A stretch of DNA of 53,669 nucleotides from Ornithinibacillus californiensis (lineage in GTDB: Bacteria > Bacillota > Bacilli > Bacillales > Amphibacillaceae): positions 1 through 53,669 of the forward strand of contig NZ_LDUE01000029.1 in NCBI RefSeq assembly GCF_001038485.1. The letters are read 5' to 3'. Positions 34,827-43,670 of the stretch are shown piece after piece; position 1 is the stretch's first letter, and every line of letters begins with the position of its first letter. A program made the position numbers and the translations under genes. The notes beneath the pieces were generated by a model, which was not told the origin of the DNA, made no database searches, and saw only the letters and a list, made by a program, of their open reading frames with translations.

Positions 34827-35180
34827 ACGTTTTGATTTATTTCCATCGATTACTCTTAAGTGGGAAGGACGCTTTTTTACTTTCTTTTTAATTGGACTTG
34901 GTTGAACATGCCCTCTTACAGTGGATGAGGACTGGTTAGTTGTATATTTTGTTTTAGATTGCTTCACTGCTTGTTTATATTTTTTGGTATCAGAAGATGA
35001 CCGGCGACCACCTAATACAAAGTAATACAATATTCCGAAGATAGCTAATCCAAAAACGGCAGTAACGAACAGATTTAATATAAAGTTGGTTGTATTACCG
35101 AATAACTGCATAACTAATCCTAATGCAGCTAAACCAACAATTGCATATATAATAAACTTTAGAATAGAATTTTTCCTCAT
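34806..35180 (-). CDS. yqhP: SA1362-family membrane protein, YqhP-like
   Basis: Protein of 124 residues: two N-terminal transmembrane helices (about 6-24 and 32-55) and a long, highly basic cytoplasmic tail rich in Lys, Arg and Ser that ends in KSKRKKRASN. The layout fits the family called SA1362, to which I recall B. subtilis YqhP belongs, and the position beside yqhO agrees. The function is unknown; the tail might bind nucleic acid or phospholipid. Confidence 0.75.
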   Translation of the reverse strand: MRKNSILKFIIYAIVGLAALGLVMQLFGNTTNFILNLFVTAVFGLAIFGILYYFVLGGRRSSSDTKKYKQAVKQSKTKYTTNQSSSTVRGHVQPSPIKKKVKKRPSHLRVIDGNKSKRKKRASN

Positions 35181-35387
35181 ATAAAATCTTCCTTTCGTCT
35201 ATGTAATCTAACTATTACTTTATATCAAGAATCTAATAGATATAACCCCTTCTTATTACTAGTATAATTGTTTCCTTCTTAACTTAAAATATTCAACTCT
35301 TTTTTAACTCCTTCTTTTTATGATTTCAAGGATTTTCTGTAATTCATTTTAGGTGGGTGGGTAATACTAAAAGTGGAGGTGGATGCT

Positions 35388-35900
35388 TTGGAAGATAAAA
35401 AATTAGAGCAAAATAAACAGGAAGATTCATCAACGATTTTAGGTAGGTCACTTCTTACCGGATTTATTGGTGGTATTTTTGCAAGTCTATTAGGACTTTT
35501 TATGTATTATTTTAATTTTATGGAAGTTTCAGCTAAGTCTTTTCTTCTTCGCTCCTGGACCACAGCAGGGTGGACAGATACTTGGTTAGGTGAATTAGTA
35601 ACTATCCTCCTAATCGGTATTTTATCCATTGTAGTAGCACTAGTTTACTATGGTATATTCAAAAAAATATACTCCTTATGGATGGGTGTAGTATATGGTT
35701 TAATTCTTTGGGGAATTGTCTTTTTTGTACTTCAACCAATTTTTTCGAATGTGCCAAGTATTGGGGAAATGGAAGTTCAATCAATTATATCTACTGCTTG
35801 TCTATACATCTTATATGGGACTTTCATTGGATATTCTATTTCATTTGATTACCATGATAGAACAGTTGCCAAAAATGAAGCTAAAGCTACCGCTAAGTAA
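35388..35900 (+). CDS. yqhR: Conserved membrane protein YqhR
   Basis: Membrane protein of 170 residues with four hydrophobic helices after a charged N-terminus (EDKKLEQNKQED). Short blocks such as RSLLTGFIGGIFASLLG and the SFLLRSWT/WTDTWLGEL loop fit the YqhR family. The frame opens with GTG 35373, but GGAGGT at 35375-35380 is the ribosome site for TTG 35388. B. subtilis has yqhQ before yqhR; no yqhQ is seen here. The function is unknown. Confidence 0.8.
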   Translation: MEDKKLEQNKQEDSSTILGRSLLTGFIGGIFASLLGLFMYYFNFMEVSAKSFLLRSWTTAGWTDTWLGELVTILLIGILSIVVALVYYGIFKKIYSLWMGVVYGLILWGIVFFVLQPIFSNVPSIGEMEVQSIISTACLYILYGTFIGYSISFDYHDRTVAKNEAKATAK

Positions 35901-36031
35901 TGTTGATCAGCAAAATCAATATTCAAACTTGTCTACTTATGGTAAACTGTTAAAGTCGTAACAAATAGAAAAAGACTTAGATTTGTTTCATATGAAGCTA
36001 GTGAGCAAATGGAAAGGGATGAGATGAAGAG

Positions 36032-37093
36032 ATGGAAAAACTTAATAAGATTAGACAATCACTTCAGGAATTGAACCTTGATGCGTTAATGGTATCAAGT
36101 CCAATTAACCGTAGATATGTTACTGGTTTTACAGGTACTGCTGGAATCGCTTTAATTACTTTGGATGAGGCTATCTTTATTACAGATTTCCGATACACGG
36201 AACAAGCGACTGAACAGGCAAAAGATTTTACCATTATTGAACATAAAAAGTTAATTGAAGAAGAAGTTAAGGCACAATTAACTAGGCTGAATGTAAAACG
36301 ACTAGGTTTTGAGAAAAACCACGTTACTTTTGCTACATATGATCGTTATAATGATTTATTAGATGCTGAATTAGTACCAACTAGTGAAATAGTTGAAAAA
36401 ATTCGTCTGATCAAAACTCCGGAAGAGCTATCAATTCTTAAAAAGGCCGCAGAAATTGCGGATGCTGCTTTTGTACATATACAAGGATTTATTAAGCCTG
36501 GCGTGAAAGAAATAGAAATCTCCAATGAGCTAGAATTTTTCATGCGTAGACAGGGAGCAACAGCATCAAGCTTTGACACAATTGTTGCATCAGGATTCCG
36601 TTCAGCAATGCCACATGGGGTTGCCTCTACAAAGGAAATTCAAGCTGGAGAGCTAGTAACAATGGATTATGGTGCACTATTTGAAGGCTATGTATCCGAT
36701 ATTACTAGAACAGTAGCAGTAGGTGACATTAGTGATGAGCTAAGAAAAATTTATGATACGGTATTAGAAGCCCAGATACGTGGTGTAAATGGTATTAAAC
36801 CAGGTATGACAGGAATTGAAGCAGACGCTTTAACAAGAGATTATATAAAGGAACAAGGTTACGGTGAGTACTTTGGTCATTCTACTGGACATGGGATTGG
36901 ACTAGAAGTACACGAGGGTCCTGGATTATCATTCCGTAGTGAATTGAAATTAGAGCCTGGGATGGTTGTAACTGTGGAACCTGGTATCTATATTCCGAAT
37001 GTTGGTGGCTGTAGAATTGAAGATGACATCATCATTACAGAATCAGGGAATGAACGCTTGACAACTTCAACGAAAGAACTTATTCAGTTATAA
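36032..37093 (+). CDS. yqhT: Xaa-Pro dipeptidase/aminopeptidase family protein
   Basis: Metallopeptidase of the M24B family, 353 residues, normal length. It has an N-terminal creatinase-like domain (1 to about 125) and a pita-bread catalytic domain. The five metal ligands are present: the Asp pair in MDYGALFEGYVSDITRT, the His in GHSTGHGIGLEVHEGP, and the Glu residues in TVEPGIY and RIEDDI. It lies 27 bp before efp, as in B. subtilis, where the pair is conserved. Confidence 0.93.
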   Translation: MEKLNKIRQSLQELNLDALMVSSPINRRYVTGFTGTAGIALITLDEAIFITDFRYTEQATEQAKDFTIIEHKKLIEEEVKAQLTRLNVKRLGFEKNHVTFATYDRYNDLLDAELVPTSEIVEKIRLIKTPEELSILKKAAEIADAAFVHIQGFIKPGVKEIEISNELEFFMRRQGATASSFDTIVASGFRSAMPHGVASTKEIQAGELVTMDYGALFEGYVSDITRTVAVGDISDELRKIYDTVLEAQIRGVNGIKPGMTGIEADALTRDYIKEQGYGEYFGHSTGHGIGLEVHEGPGLSFRSELKLEPGMVVTVEPGIYIPNVGGCRIEDDIIITESGNERLTTSTKELIQL

Positions 37094-37120
37094 TATTGGC
37101 TTTATTTAAGGAGGAAAATT

Positions 37121-37678
37121 ATGATTTCAGTAAACGACTTTAAAACAGGATTAACAATTGAGTTAGACAATGATGTATGGCAAGTTATAGATTTCCAACA
37201 TGTAAAACCAGGAAAAGGAGCTGCTTTTGTTAGATCAAAGTTACGCAGCCTTCGTAATGGTGGAGTGCAAGAAAAAACTTTCCGCGCAGGTGAGAAAGTA
37301 AGCAAAGCGCACGTAGAGCATAAGAAGATGCAATATTTATATGCATCTGGTGATGACCATGCATTCATGGATACTGCCACTTACGAACAAATCGAACTTA
37401 CCTCAACTCAAATAGAACATGAATTAAAATACATTAAGGAAAACATGGAAGTTGCTATCATTACGTACAACGGAGAAATTCTTGGTATTGACTTACCAAA
37501 CAACGTTGAACTGGAAGTAACTGAAACAGAACCAGGAATTAAAGGGGATACTGCTAGTGGTGGTTCTAAACCTGCTACAGTTGAAACCGGCTTAGTGGTA
37601 CAAGTACCATTCTTTGTAAACGTTGGTGATAAACTCATCATTAATACAGCAGATGGTAAATACGTATCTAGAGCATAG
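37121..37678 (+). CDS. efp: Translation elongation factor P
   Basis: Rescues ribosomes stalled at polyproline; 185 residues. The tip lysine K32 in [10 protein letters not shown] is the residue modified in bacilli. The KOW and two OB-type domains are of normal length, and the C-terminal signature [18 protein letters not shown] is intact. AAGGAGG precedes ATG, and a terminator follows. Confidence 0.97.
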   Translation: MISVNDFKTGLTIELDNDVWQVIDFQHVKPGKGAAFVRSKLRSLRNGGVQEKTFRAGEKVSKAHVEHKKMQYLYASGDDHAFMDTATYEQIELTSTQIEHELKYIKENMEVAIITYNGEILGIDLPNNVELEVTETEPGIKGDTASGGSKPATVETGLVVQVPFFVNVGDKLIINTADGKYVSRA

Positions 37679-37690
37679 CTTATTTAAGAA

Positions 37691-37726
37691 AAGATGATTA
37701 CCTAACTATGGGTAATCATCTTTTTT
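37691..37726 (+). terminator. efp terminator
   Basis: The 12-bp stem AAGATGATTACC/GGTAATCATCTT is followed by a T run. Confidence 0.9.
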
Positions 37727-37816
37727 GTGTGGTTTATTCATTATTTTTTGAATATTTATGGTAAAATATTTACGGATTAAAAAGTGGATGTACAAAAATT
37801 AGAAAGGGAGATTCAT

Positions 37817-38764
37817 TTGCATATGATATCAGCAAATCAGTTGAGCCACACAAAAGAATTTCTGTTAAAAAACTGTCGTCAATTAGAAATTACACGTTTT
37901 GAATACTTATTTGAAGATGGTAGTAAAGATGCGGTAATAAGGAGTCTTAAAGAGTTCCAGAATGATGATGGCGGGTTTGGGCATGGTATTGAGCCAGATT
38001 TTTGGTTGCCCAGTTCATCTCCAATGGCTACTTGGGCAGCAGGTCAAATTTTGAAGGAAATTGAAGCGGATAAAGAGGAACCAATGGTTAAATCCATGGT
38101 AAATTACTTAATCAATACATTTGACCATAGAGTTGGGAAATGGGCTTCCATATTAGAGGAAACGAATAACTATCCCCATGCGCCATGGTGGCATTGGACC
38201 GAGGGAGTGCAAGATAATTGGTCATTTAACCCGAGTATAGAACTAGCTGCCAATCTTATCCATTGGTCAAATCCAGATAGTAAGACAGCAGAAATTGGGT
38301 GGAAATCCATAAAACATGCAGTTACCTATTTAATGAATCAAAGAGAAATGGACAAGCATGAAATAAATAACTTCCAACAATTTATAAAAATTATTAAGCT
38401 AGAACAATCTAAGTTGGAAGCTCTATTACCTTATTCTTTTTATCAAATAGCCGAACATATAATGAATCTAGCTTTTGATTGTATTAATAAGGATAAGTCT
38501 TCTTGGGGATCAGGCTATGAACCACTTCCTTTAGATTTTGTACAAAGCCCTAGTGATGCTTTATACAATAGACTAGATACATTAGTAGAGCAAAATTTAG
38601 ATTTTTACTTGAGTCAGATGTTAGATGAAGGTACATGGGATATTTCATGGGAGTGGGGAAGTTACCCGCAGGAATTTGAAGTTGCTAGGACTTATTGGAA
38701 AGGTATTTTAGCTGTAGATAGGTTAAAGCAATTTAGAGCATTTGGTTATTTGGAAGAAGCATAA
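37817..38764 (+). CDS. Uncharacterised protein with prenyltransferase/squalene-cyclase-like helical repeats
   Basis: Protein of about 315 residues. SLKEFQNDDGGFGHGIEPD (about residues 45-63) looks like a QW-type motif of the alpha/alpha toroid fold (terpene cyclases, prenyltransferases). Trp- and His-rich stretches follow (APWWHWTEG, WDISWEWGSYP). The catalytic DxDD motif of cyclases is not seen, so no reaction is proposed. Start: GTG 37784 lacks a ribosome site; GAAAGGGAG at 37802-37810 suits TTG 37817 and less well ATG 37823. It lies 12 bp before the VOC gene and is probably co-expressed with it. I recall no such gene between efp and spoIIIA in B. subtilis. Confidence 0.75.
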   Translation: MHMISANQLSHTKEFLLKNCRQLEITRFEYLFEDGSKDAVIRSLKEFQNDDGGFGHGIEPDFWLPSSSPMATWAAGQILKEIEADKEEPMVKSMVNYLINTFDHRVGKWASILEETNNYPHAPWWHWTEGVQDNWSFNPSIELAANLIHWSNPDSKTAEIGWKSIKHAVTYLMNQREMDKHEINNFQQFIKIIKLEQSKLEALLPYSFYQIAEHIMNLAFDCINKDKSSWGSGYEPLPLDFVQSPSDALYNRLDTLVEQNLDFYLSQMLDEGTWDISWEWGSYPQEFEVARTYWKGILAVDRLKQFRAFGYLEEA

Positions 38765-38776
38765 GGAGGGAAAGAG

Positions 38777-39208
38777 ATGGTCTTACAAAGGGTAAGCCTA
38801 GTTACGATTGGTTGTTATGATTTTTCCACCATGCGCGAATTTTATCAAAATCTGGGTTGGCAAGAATCGGGGCATAACTATTCGGATTATGCTGTCTTTC
38901 AAACAGCTGGAGTCCTTTTATCTTTATGGACTATAGAAAAATTAGCAAAAGACTCAGGTCTTGAAATACCAAATCCAAATAAGTATTTCAAGGGGATTAC
39001 CTTTTCAATAAACGTAGATGAACCGGGTCAAGTAGATGAAGTAATTGTAAAGGTGAGAAGTCTTGGAGCTAAAATCCTAAATGAACCAAACAATGGTAAT
39101 GGAGGGTTCCGTTCAGCTTCTTTTGCAGATCCAGAATATAATATTTGGGAAGTAGCCTTTAACCCCGCTTCTACATTTGATGAACGAGGATCAATGTTAA
39201 CTATCTAG
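38777..39208 (+). CDS. VOC (glyoxalase/bleomycin-resistance) family protein
   Basis: Protein of 143 residues with the two beta-alpha-beta-beta-beta modules of the vicinal oxygen chelate superfamily: TIGCYDFSTMREFYQNLGWQ at the N-terminus and SFADPEYNIWEVAFNP at the C-terminus, where E162-type metal ligands normally lie. The usual N-terminal His ligand is not obvious, so the metal site may be incomplete. AAGGAGGGAAAGAG precedes ATG 38777. It is coupled to the preceding unknown gene. Substrate and role are unknown. Confidence 0.85.
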   Translation: MVLQRVSLVTIGCYDFSTMREFYQNLGWQESGHNYSDYAVFQTAGVLLSLWTIEKLAKDSGLEIPNPNKYFKGITFSINVDEPGQVDEVIVKVRSLGAKILNEPNNGNGGFRSASFADPEYNIWEVAFNPASTFDERGSMLTI

Positions 39209-39289
39209 TTTAGTTAGTGGAAAAACGCTTGAAACAAACAGGTTAAATTACATAAGGTAGTTGAATTGAAGATATAAAATAAACTTCGC

Positions 39290-39600
39290 TAGACGAGGTT
39301 GGGACATAACTCAATCAAAGGCAGTAAAAAGACGAATAAACACTACATAAGCCCCGGAAATATACGGAGACTCCTGTGGGAGGATAGGCATAGGTGAGAC
39401 CCCGAGAATGCACCTGCGTCTGCAAGTAACGCTACGCAGAAGGCTTCCTCGGTGCAAGGCAGCAATGAAGTAAATTCAAGTAGTTGCCTGGCTTACCAGC
39501 CGCCCACGGAAAGCGAAGTATATTTCCGGGGCGTGTTATATGCACTAATAACAATGTCGATTTTACCTTTGATAGATATACTTTTGTCTCACTCTCTCAT
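39290..39600. repeat. Bacillaceae-type intergenic inverted-repeat element
   Basis: In the 549-bp gap before spoIIIAA lies a structured element. It has a perfect 15-bp inverted repeat, GCCCCGGAAATATAC (39351-39365) and GTATATTTCCGGGGC (39518-39532), and a weaker outer pair, GAGGTTGGGACATAA (39295 on) against a TTTTGTCTCACTCTC copy (39582 on). Inner helices include CTGCGT/ACGCAG near 39415-39438 and CCGAG/CTCGG. The internal strings CTCCTGTGGGAGGA, GGTGAGACCCCG and CGCCCACGGAAAGCGAAG recur in many Bacillaceae genomes as I recall. No protein is encoded. It could be a non-autonomous mobile element or a structured RNA. Confidence 0.75.
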
Positions 39601-39680
39601 TTTTTTTATAGGTAATTCCTCCACTAAAACTCCCAAATCTATCACCTGAAAATATCAACTCTATTATTTATCTTCTACCA

Positions 39681-39709
39681 GTCATAATTTCTCTATTCCC
39701 ACATACATT
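39681..39709 (+). promoter_or_regulatory. Sigma-E promoter of the spoIIIA operon
   Basis: GTCATAATT (39681-39689) and CATACATT (39702-39709), 12 bp apart, match the known mother-cell sigma-E pattern (about gTCATATT and CATACAnT). The start of spoIIIAA is 49 bp further on. The spoIIIA operon is a classic sigma-E target. Confidence 0.75.
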
Positions 39710-39757
39710 TACTTATAGAAAATGAAATTCAAAACATAAACAAAGTGGGGACAAGCT

Positions 39758-40684
39758 ATGGAGGAGATACTACGTTTATTTCCGACTGATATTCAAACTG
39801 TAATTAAACGCAAGATCGCCAGTCGTTGGAGTATGCTTCAAGAAATCCGTGTTCGCTTAAACCAGCCGATTGAGCTTATCTTTGACCAAGGAATTGAGTG
39901 GATCACACAGGCCAGACCGAATAAACAGGATAATGTTTATATTATCAACCAATTAAGTGAGTTTTCCTTATACAGAATGGAAGATGAACTACGGGAGGGC
40001 TATATAACAATTGAAGGTGGACATCGTGTTGGTATAGCCGGGAAAGTGAATACAGTAAATGGCACGGTGAAAGCAATCCAGTATATTACCTTCTTAAATA
40101 TTCGAATAGCAAAAGAAAAAATTGGGGTTGGACAGAAAGTGATCCCATATCTATATGAAAATGGTTTTTTAAATACCTTATTCGTTGGCTCTCCCCAATC
40201 AGGGAAGACAACACTTATTCGTGATGTTATTCGTATCATTTCAACTGGTTGGAACCATATTCCTCCCAAGAAAGTTGGCGTTGTTGATGAACGCTCAGAA
40301 ATCGCTGCGTGTCTAAAAGGTATACCACAACATAATCTCGGCAAGCGAACGGATGTACTAGATGCTTGTCCGAAAGCAGAAGGTATGATGATGCTAATTC
40401 GTTCGATGTCTCCAGAAATATTAGTGGTAGATGAAATTGGAAGCGATAAAGATGTACAAGCATTAACAAATGCGATTAATGCTGGGGTTACGGTTATTTG
40501 TACCATCCATGGTCAGTCTTTAGATGAGTTAAAGAAGAGACCTTCCATTCTTCCACTATTACAAAAGAAAGTATTTAGACGTATCGTACTACTGAGTGGT
40601 CAATCATCACCAGGAACTATTCACTCCATATACGATGAATTAGAAAAGAATATCTATTTTAAAAACGGGGTGCTTGCCAAGTGA
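39758..40684 (+). CDS. spoIIIAA: Stage III sporulation ATPase SpoIIIAA
   Basis: Cytoplasmic secretion-type ATPase of the feeding-tube apparatus in the mother cell, 308 residues. Walker A is VGSPQSGKTTLIRD, Walker B ILVVDEIGSD, with DERSEIAAC between them. It is similar to type II/IV secretion motors. First gene of the eight-gene operon; its TGA stop overlaps the GTG start of spoIIIAB by four bases. Confidence 0.96.
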   Translation: MEEILRLFPTDIQTVIKRKIASRWSMLQEIRVRLNQPIELIFDQGIEWITQARPNKQDNVYIINQLSEFSLYRMEDELREGYITIEGGHRVGIAGKVNTVNGTVKAIQYITFLNIRIAKEKIGVGQKVIPYLYENGFLNTLFVGSPQSGKTTLIRDVIRIISTGWNHIPPKKVGVVDERSEIAACLKGIPQHNLGKRTDVLDACPKAEGMMMLIRSMSPEILVVDEIGSDKDVQALTNAINAGVTVICTIHGQSLDELKKRPSILPLLQKKVFRRIVLLSGQSSPGTIHSIYDELEKNIYFKNGVLAK

Positions 40685-41193
40685 AGTGGATAGGTGCACT
40701 ACTCTTTATCGGAGTAACGACATGGCTCGGATTCGAGTGGAGTAATAAATTAGCAAAAAGACCAAAGCAAATTCGTCAACTTATCAATGCACTGCAAGTT
40801 TTAGAAGCAGAAATACTTTATAGCCAAATGCCACTCCATGATGCATTTAATTCTATTGCTAGGCAAATACCGGAACCGTGCGCTTCATTCTGCCAAACTG
40901 TTGCAGATAGAATGATAGGAACAAAAATTTATTTTGATGTCATTTGGGAAGAGTGTGTTGGAGAGTATATAGAAAAATCGAGCTTAGCTGTAAATGAAAA
41001 AGAGATCCTTTTACAGTTTGGTAGAACACTCGGACAGCATGATTTTGACCAACAACAGAAGCATATCCAACTTACAATAAAACATTTAGAAAGAGAATTA
41101 CAAGATGCAAGAGATGAGCAGGACAAGTATGGAAAAATGGCAAGAAACCTTGGTTTTTTAACTGGCCTGTTTATCGTGTTATTGCTCATATAG
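40681..41193 (+). CDS. spoIIIAB: Stage III sporulation protein SpoIIIAB
   Basis: Membrane protein of 170 residues with hydrophobic helices at each end and a helical soluble part between them (RPKQIRQLINALQVLEAEILYSQMPL). This resembles a GspF-type platform half. It starts with GTG inside a GTGA overlap with the stop of spoIIIAA, consistent with coupled translation. It works with SpoIIIAA at the mother-cell membrane. Confidence 0.94.
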   Translation: MKWIGALLFIGVTTWLGFEWSNKLAKRPKQIRQLINALQVLEAEILYSQMPLHDAFNSIARQIPEPCASFCQTVADRMIGTKIYFDVIWEECVGEYIEKSSLAVNEKEILLQFGRTLGQHDFDQQQKHIQLTIKHLERELQDARDEQDKYGKMARNLGFLTGLFIVLLLI

Positions 41194-41213
41194 GAGGAAA
41201 GGGGCTTTTCGTT

Positions 41214-41420
41214 ATGCTATCAGATGCATCCATATTATTTCAAATTGCAGGTATTGGGATTATTGTAGCGTTAATACACACAATTCTAAAGCAAATGGGG
41301 AAAGAAGAGATTGCTCAATTTGTTACGCTACTCGGATTTATCATAGTACTCGTTGTTGTGATAAACGGACTCTCTGATTTGTTCCAACAAATACGATCCG
41401 TATTTCTATTTCAAGGGTAA
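41214..41420 (+). CDS. spoIIIAC: Stage III sporulation protein SpoIIIAC
   Basis: Protein of 68 residues with two transmembrane helices and a short polar turn (KQMGKEEIAQ). Size and sequence (VALIHTILKQMGKEEIAQ, LGFIIVLVVVINGLSDLF) are typical of SpoIIIAC. It is related to the first part of SpoIIIAD. GGAGGAAAGGGG lies about ten bases before ATG. Confidence 0.95.
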   Translation: MLSDASILFQIAGIGIIVALIHTILKQMGKEEIAQFVTLLGFIIVLVVVINGLSDLFQQIRSVFLFQG

Positions 41421-41425
41421 CTTAG

Positions 41426-41818
41426 ATGGATATTATTCAAATTGTGACACTTGGTATTATAGCTAGCATTCTGTATATCTTGCTAAAGGATATGCGCGGC
41501 CCCTTTGCTTTTATCATTTTACTTATTACAGGAATCGCTATATTTTTGGCCATTATTAGTCAGATTGGTGCAATCATTCGCTTGATAGAATCATTAGGCC
41601 AAAAAGCAGCAATAAATACAATGTATATTGAAACGATATTGAAAATAATTGGTATTGCATATATTACCGAGTTAGGTGCCAGTATTACGAAAGATGCAGG
41701 ACTTGGTGCTGTTGCTTCCAAAATAGAACTTGCTGGTAAAATATTCATCTTGCTGCTTGCAATTCCAATTATCTCTGCAGTAGTTGAAGCAATTCTTAAC
41801 TTCCTACCATCTGTATAG
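41426..41818 (+). CDS. spoIIIAD: Stage III sporulation protein SpoIIIAD
   Basis: Protein of 130 residues with four transmembrane segments; the part IGIAYITELGASITKDAG is the family signature. It begins 5 bp after the stop of spoIIIAC, whose last codons contain the weak ribosome site. Part of the SpoIIIA-SpoIIQ channel base. Confidence 0.95.
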   Translation: MDIIQIVTLGIIASILYILLKDMRGPFAFIILLITGIAIFLAIISQIGAIIRLIESLGQKAAINTMYIETILKIIGIAYITELGASITKDAGLGAVASKIELAGKIFILLLAIPIISAVVEAILNFLPSV

Positions 41819-41856
41819 AGGTAAGAAGTTATCTGAATGAAGGGAGCATTGATTGC

Positions 41857-43029
41857 ATGAAACGGATTAGCCGTATTGTAAGTATCTTATTTTTACTCCT
41901 GTTTCTAGGACAGGCCGTTGTGTATGCAGACAATCAAGTCGAAGCTCCTGTGGAAGACGCACTATTAGAAGAAATCTCATTTGATGGGATGCAGGAATAT
42001 TGGAATATTGTTGTGGATGAGTATGGAGGATATATTCCAGAGTTACAAAAGACTAGTCTTTACGATTTCATAAAAGGTACGGATGAGTTTTCCATTAAGA
42101 ATATAATAACTGGTGGGCTAGAGTATCTATTACATGAAGTTATCCTAAATGGGAAGTTGCTTGGCTCTCTGTTATTACTCACGTTATTTTCTGTCTTACT
42201 ACAGACAATGCATACCGCCTTTGAAAAAACATCAGTTAGTAAAATAGCATACTTTGTAGTATACATTGTGCTAATTTTTATTGCATTAAATAGCTTTTAC
42301 TTAGCCGTTTCCTACGCAAAGGATGCCATCAGTATGATGAGTAGTTTTATGATCGCTCTTATTCCGTTAGTACTAGGTTTGATGGCATCATTTGGTAGCG
42401 TAATATCCGTTTCGTTCTTTCATCCTATTATTATCTTTCTAATTAATTTTAGCGGAGTGTTAGTTTCAAATTTTATCATGCCGTTATTATTTCTATCCGC
42501 TTTATTGATTATCGTTAGTAGTCTTAACGATAACCATAAAGTAACAAATCTTGCTGATCTCTTCCGCACTGTTGGTATAGGTACATTAGGGGTATTCCTT
42601 ACAATATTTCTTGGAGTATTATCCGTACAAGGAGCGGCAAGTGCGATTCAAGATGGAGTAGCAATGAAAACGGCAAAATTTGTAACAGGTAACTTTATTC
42701 CAGTAGTAGGTAGAACCTTTACTGATGCAGCAGATACAGTCCTAAGTGCATCATTAATATTAAAAAATGCAGTAGGTATTGTCGGAGTAGCAATCATTAT
42801 TTTTATCGCATTGTTTCCAGCCATAAAGATATTTGTGATTGCCTTAATCTATAAAGTTGCTGCTGCAATCTTGCAACCAATTGCTGATGGACCAATAATA
42901 ACCAGTTTAAATACGATAAGTAAATATATCGTTCTAATACTTGCTTGTCTTTTAGCAGTTTCTCTCATGTTCTTCTTAAGCATCGTCATTATCGTAACGG
43001 CAAGTAATATTACACTCTTACTTCGATAG
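41857..43029 (+). CDS. spoIIIAE: Stage III sporulation protein SpoIIIAE
   Basis: Polytopic protein of 390 residues with a cleavable signal-like start (LFLLLFLGQAVVYADNQ), a short exposed domain (about 25-95) and about seven transmembrane helices. Conserved blocks include GLMASFGSVISVSFFHP and FVTGNFIPVVGRTFTDAADT. It is thought to form part of the membrane pore of the feeding tube. AAGGGAG precedes ATG 41857. Confidence 0.95.
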   Translation: MKRISRIVSILFLLLFLGQAVVYADNQVEAPVEDALLEEISFDGMQEYWNIVVDEYGGYIPELQKTSLYDFIKGTDEFSIKNIITGGLEYLLHEVILNGKLLGSLLLLTLFSVLLQTMHTAFEKTSVSKIAYFVVYIVLIFIALNSFYLAVSYAKDAISMMSSFMIALIPLVLGLMASFGSVISVSFFHPIIIFLINFSGVLVSNFIMPLLFLSALLIIVSSLNDNHKVTNLADLFRTVGIGTLGVFLTIFLGVLSVQGAASAIQDGVAMKTAKFVTGNFIPVVGRTFTDAADTVLSASLILKNAVGIVGVAIIIFIALFPAIKIFVIALIYKVAAAILQPIADGPIITSLNTISKYIVLILACLLAVSLMFFLSIVIIVTASNITLLLR

Positions 43030-43040
43030 GGCTGATATTT

Positions 43041-43670
43041 GTGGATCTATTAATAAACTGGGTTGCTCAAATTATTATATTTATTTTGCTGGCAACCATT
43101 ATCGATTTACTCGTTCCAACTGGTGGAATGAAAAAATATATTAAATTTGTTATTGGTTTGATACTGATACTTATATTTCTACAACCGATTTTTTATCTAT
43201 TCAAAGTTGACATACAGCAAGCGGTTGAGCGCTCTTTTACTAGTTTAGTAGAAGATGATTCAAAGTCCTCAAAAGTAGAAAATTTGATTGAAATTCAAAA
43301 AAGTGAAATAGAATCGTCAACTAGCGCATATATTTTAGAACAAATGGCTGTCCAATTAAAAGATATAGCGAAAGCTCCTCTTTTGGACAACTATCAAGCA
43401 GAAATAAGACATTTAGATTTTAAGTTCTACGAGGGAGCAACCATCACTTATGAGGGGCTAGAAGAGGTCATTGTGTATCTTGGAGAATCAGTAGCAGGGG
43501 AGGGAGCAGTAAATGCTGTAGAGGATGTTGTCATTAATACAGGGGAGCAGACGGACAAGACTGAGGAAGAGGTTGATGTTGATCTTCAGGGAATTGAATC
43601 CATGCTAAGAGAAACTTGGGAATTAACAGATAAAGAATTAACAGTTAGATGGGAGGGAGGGGCATCTTGA
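43041..43670 (+). CDS. spoIIIAF: Stage III sporulation protein SpoIIIAF
   Basis: Protein of 209 residues: two N-terminal helices (about 4-27 and 32-52, with VPTGGMKKYIKFVIGLIL between) followed by a soluble ring-building-motif type domain in the intermembrane space. It starts with GTG 43041, with AGGGCTGAT upstream. Its TGA stop overlaps the TTG start of spoIIIAG (TTGA). Confidence 0.92.
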   Translation: MDLLINWVAQIIIFILLATIIDLLVPTGGMKKYIKFVIGLILILIFLQPIFYLFKVDIQQAVERSFTSLVEDDSKSSKVENLIEIQKSEIESSTSAYILEQMAVQLKDIAKAPLLDNYQAEIRHLDFKFYEGATITYEGLEEVIVYLGESVAGEGAVNAVEDVVINTGEQTDKTEEEVDVDLQGIESMLRETWELTDKELTVRWEGGAS

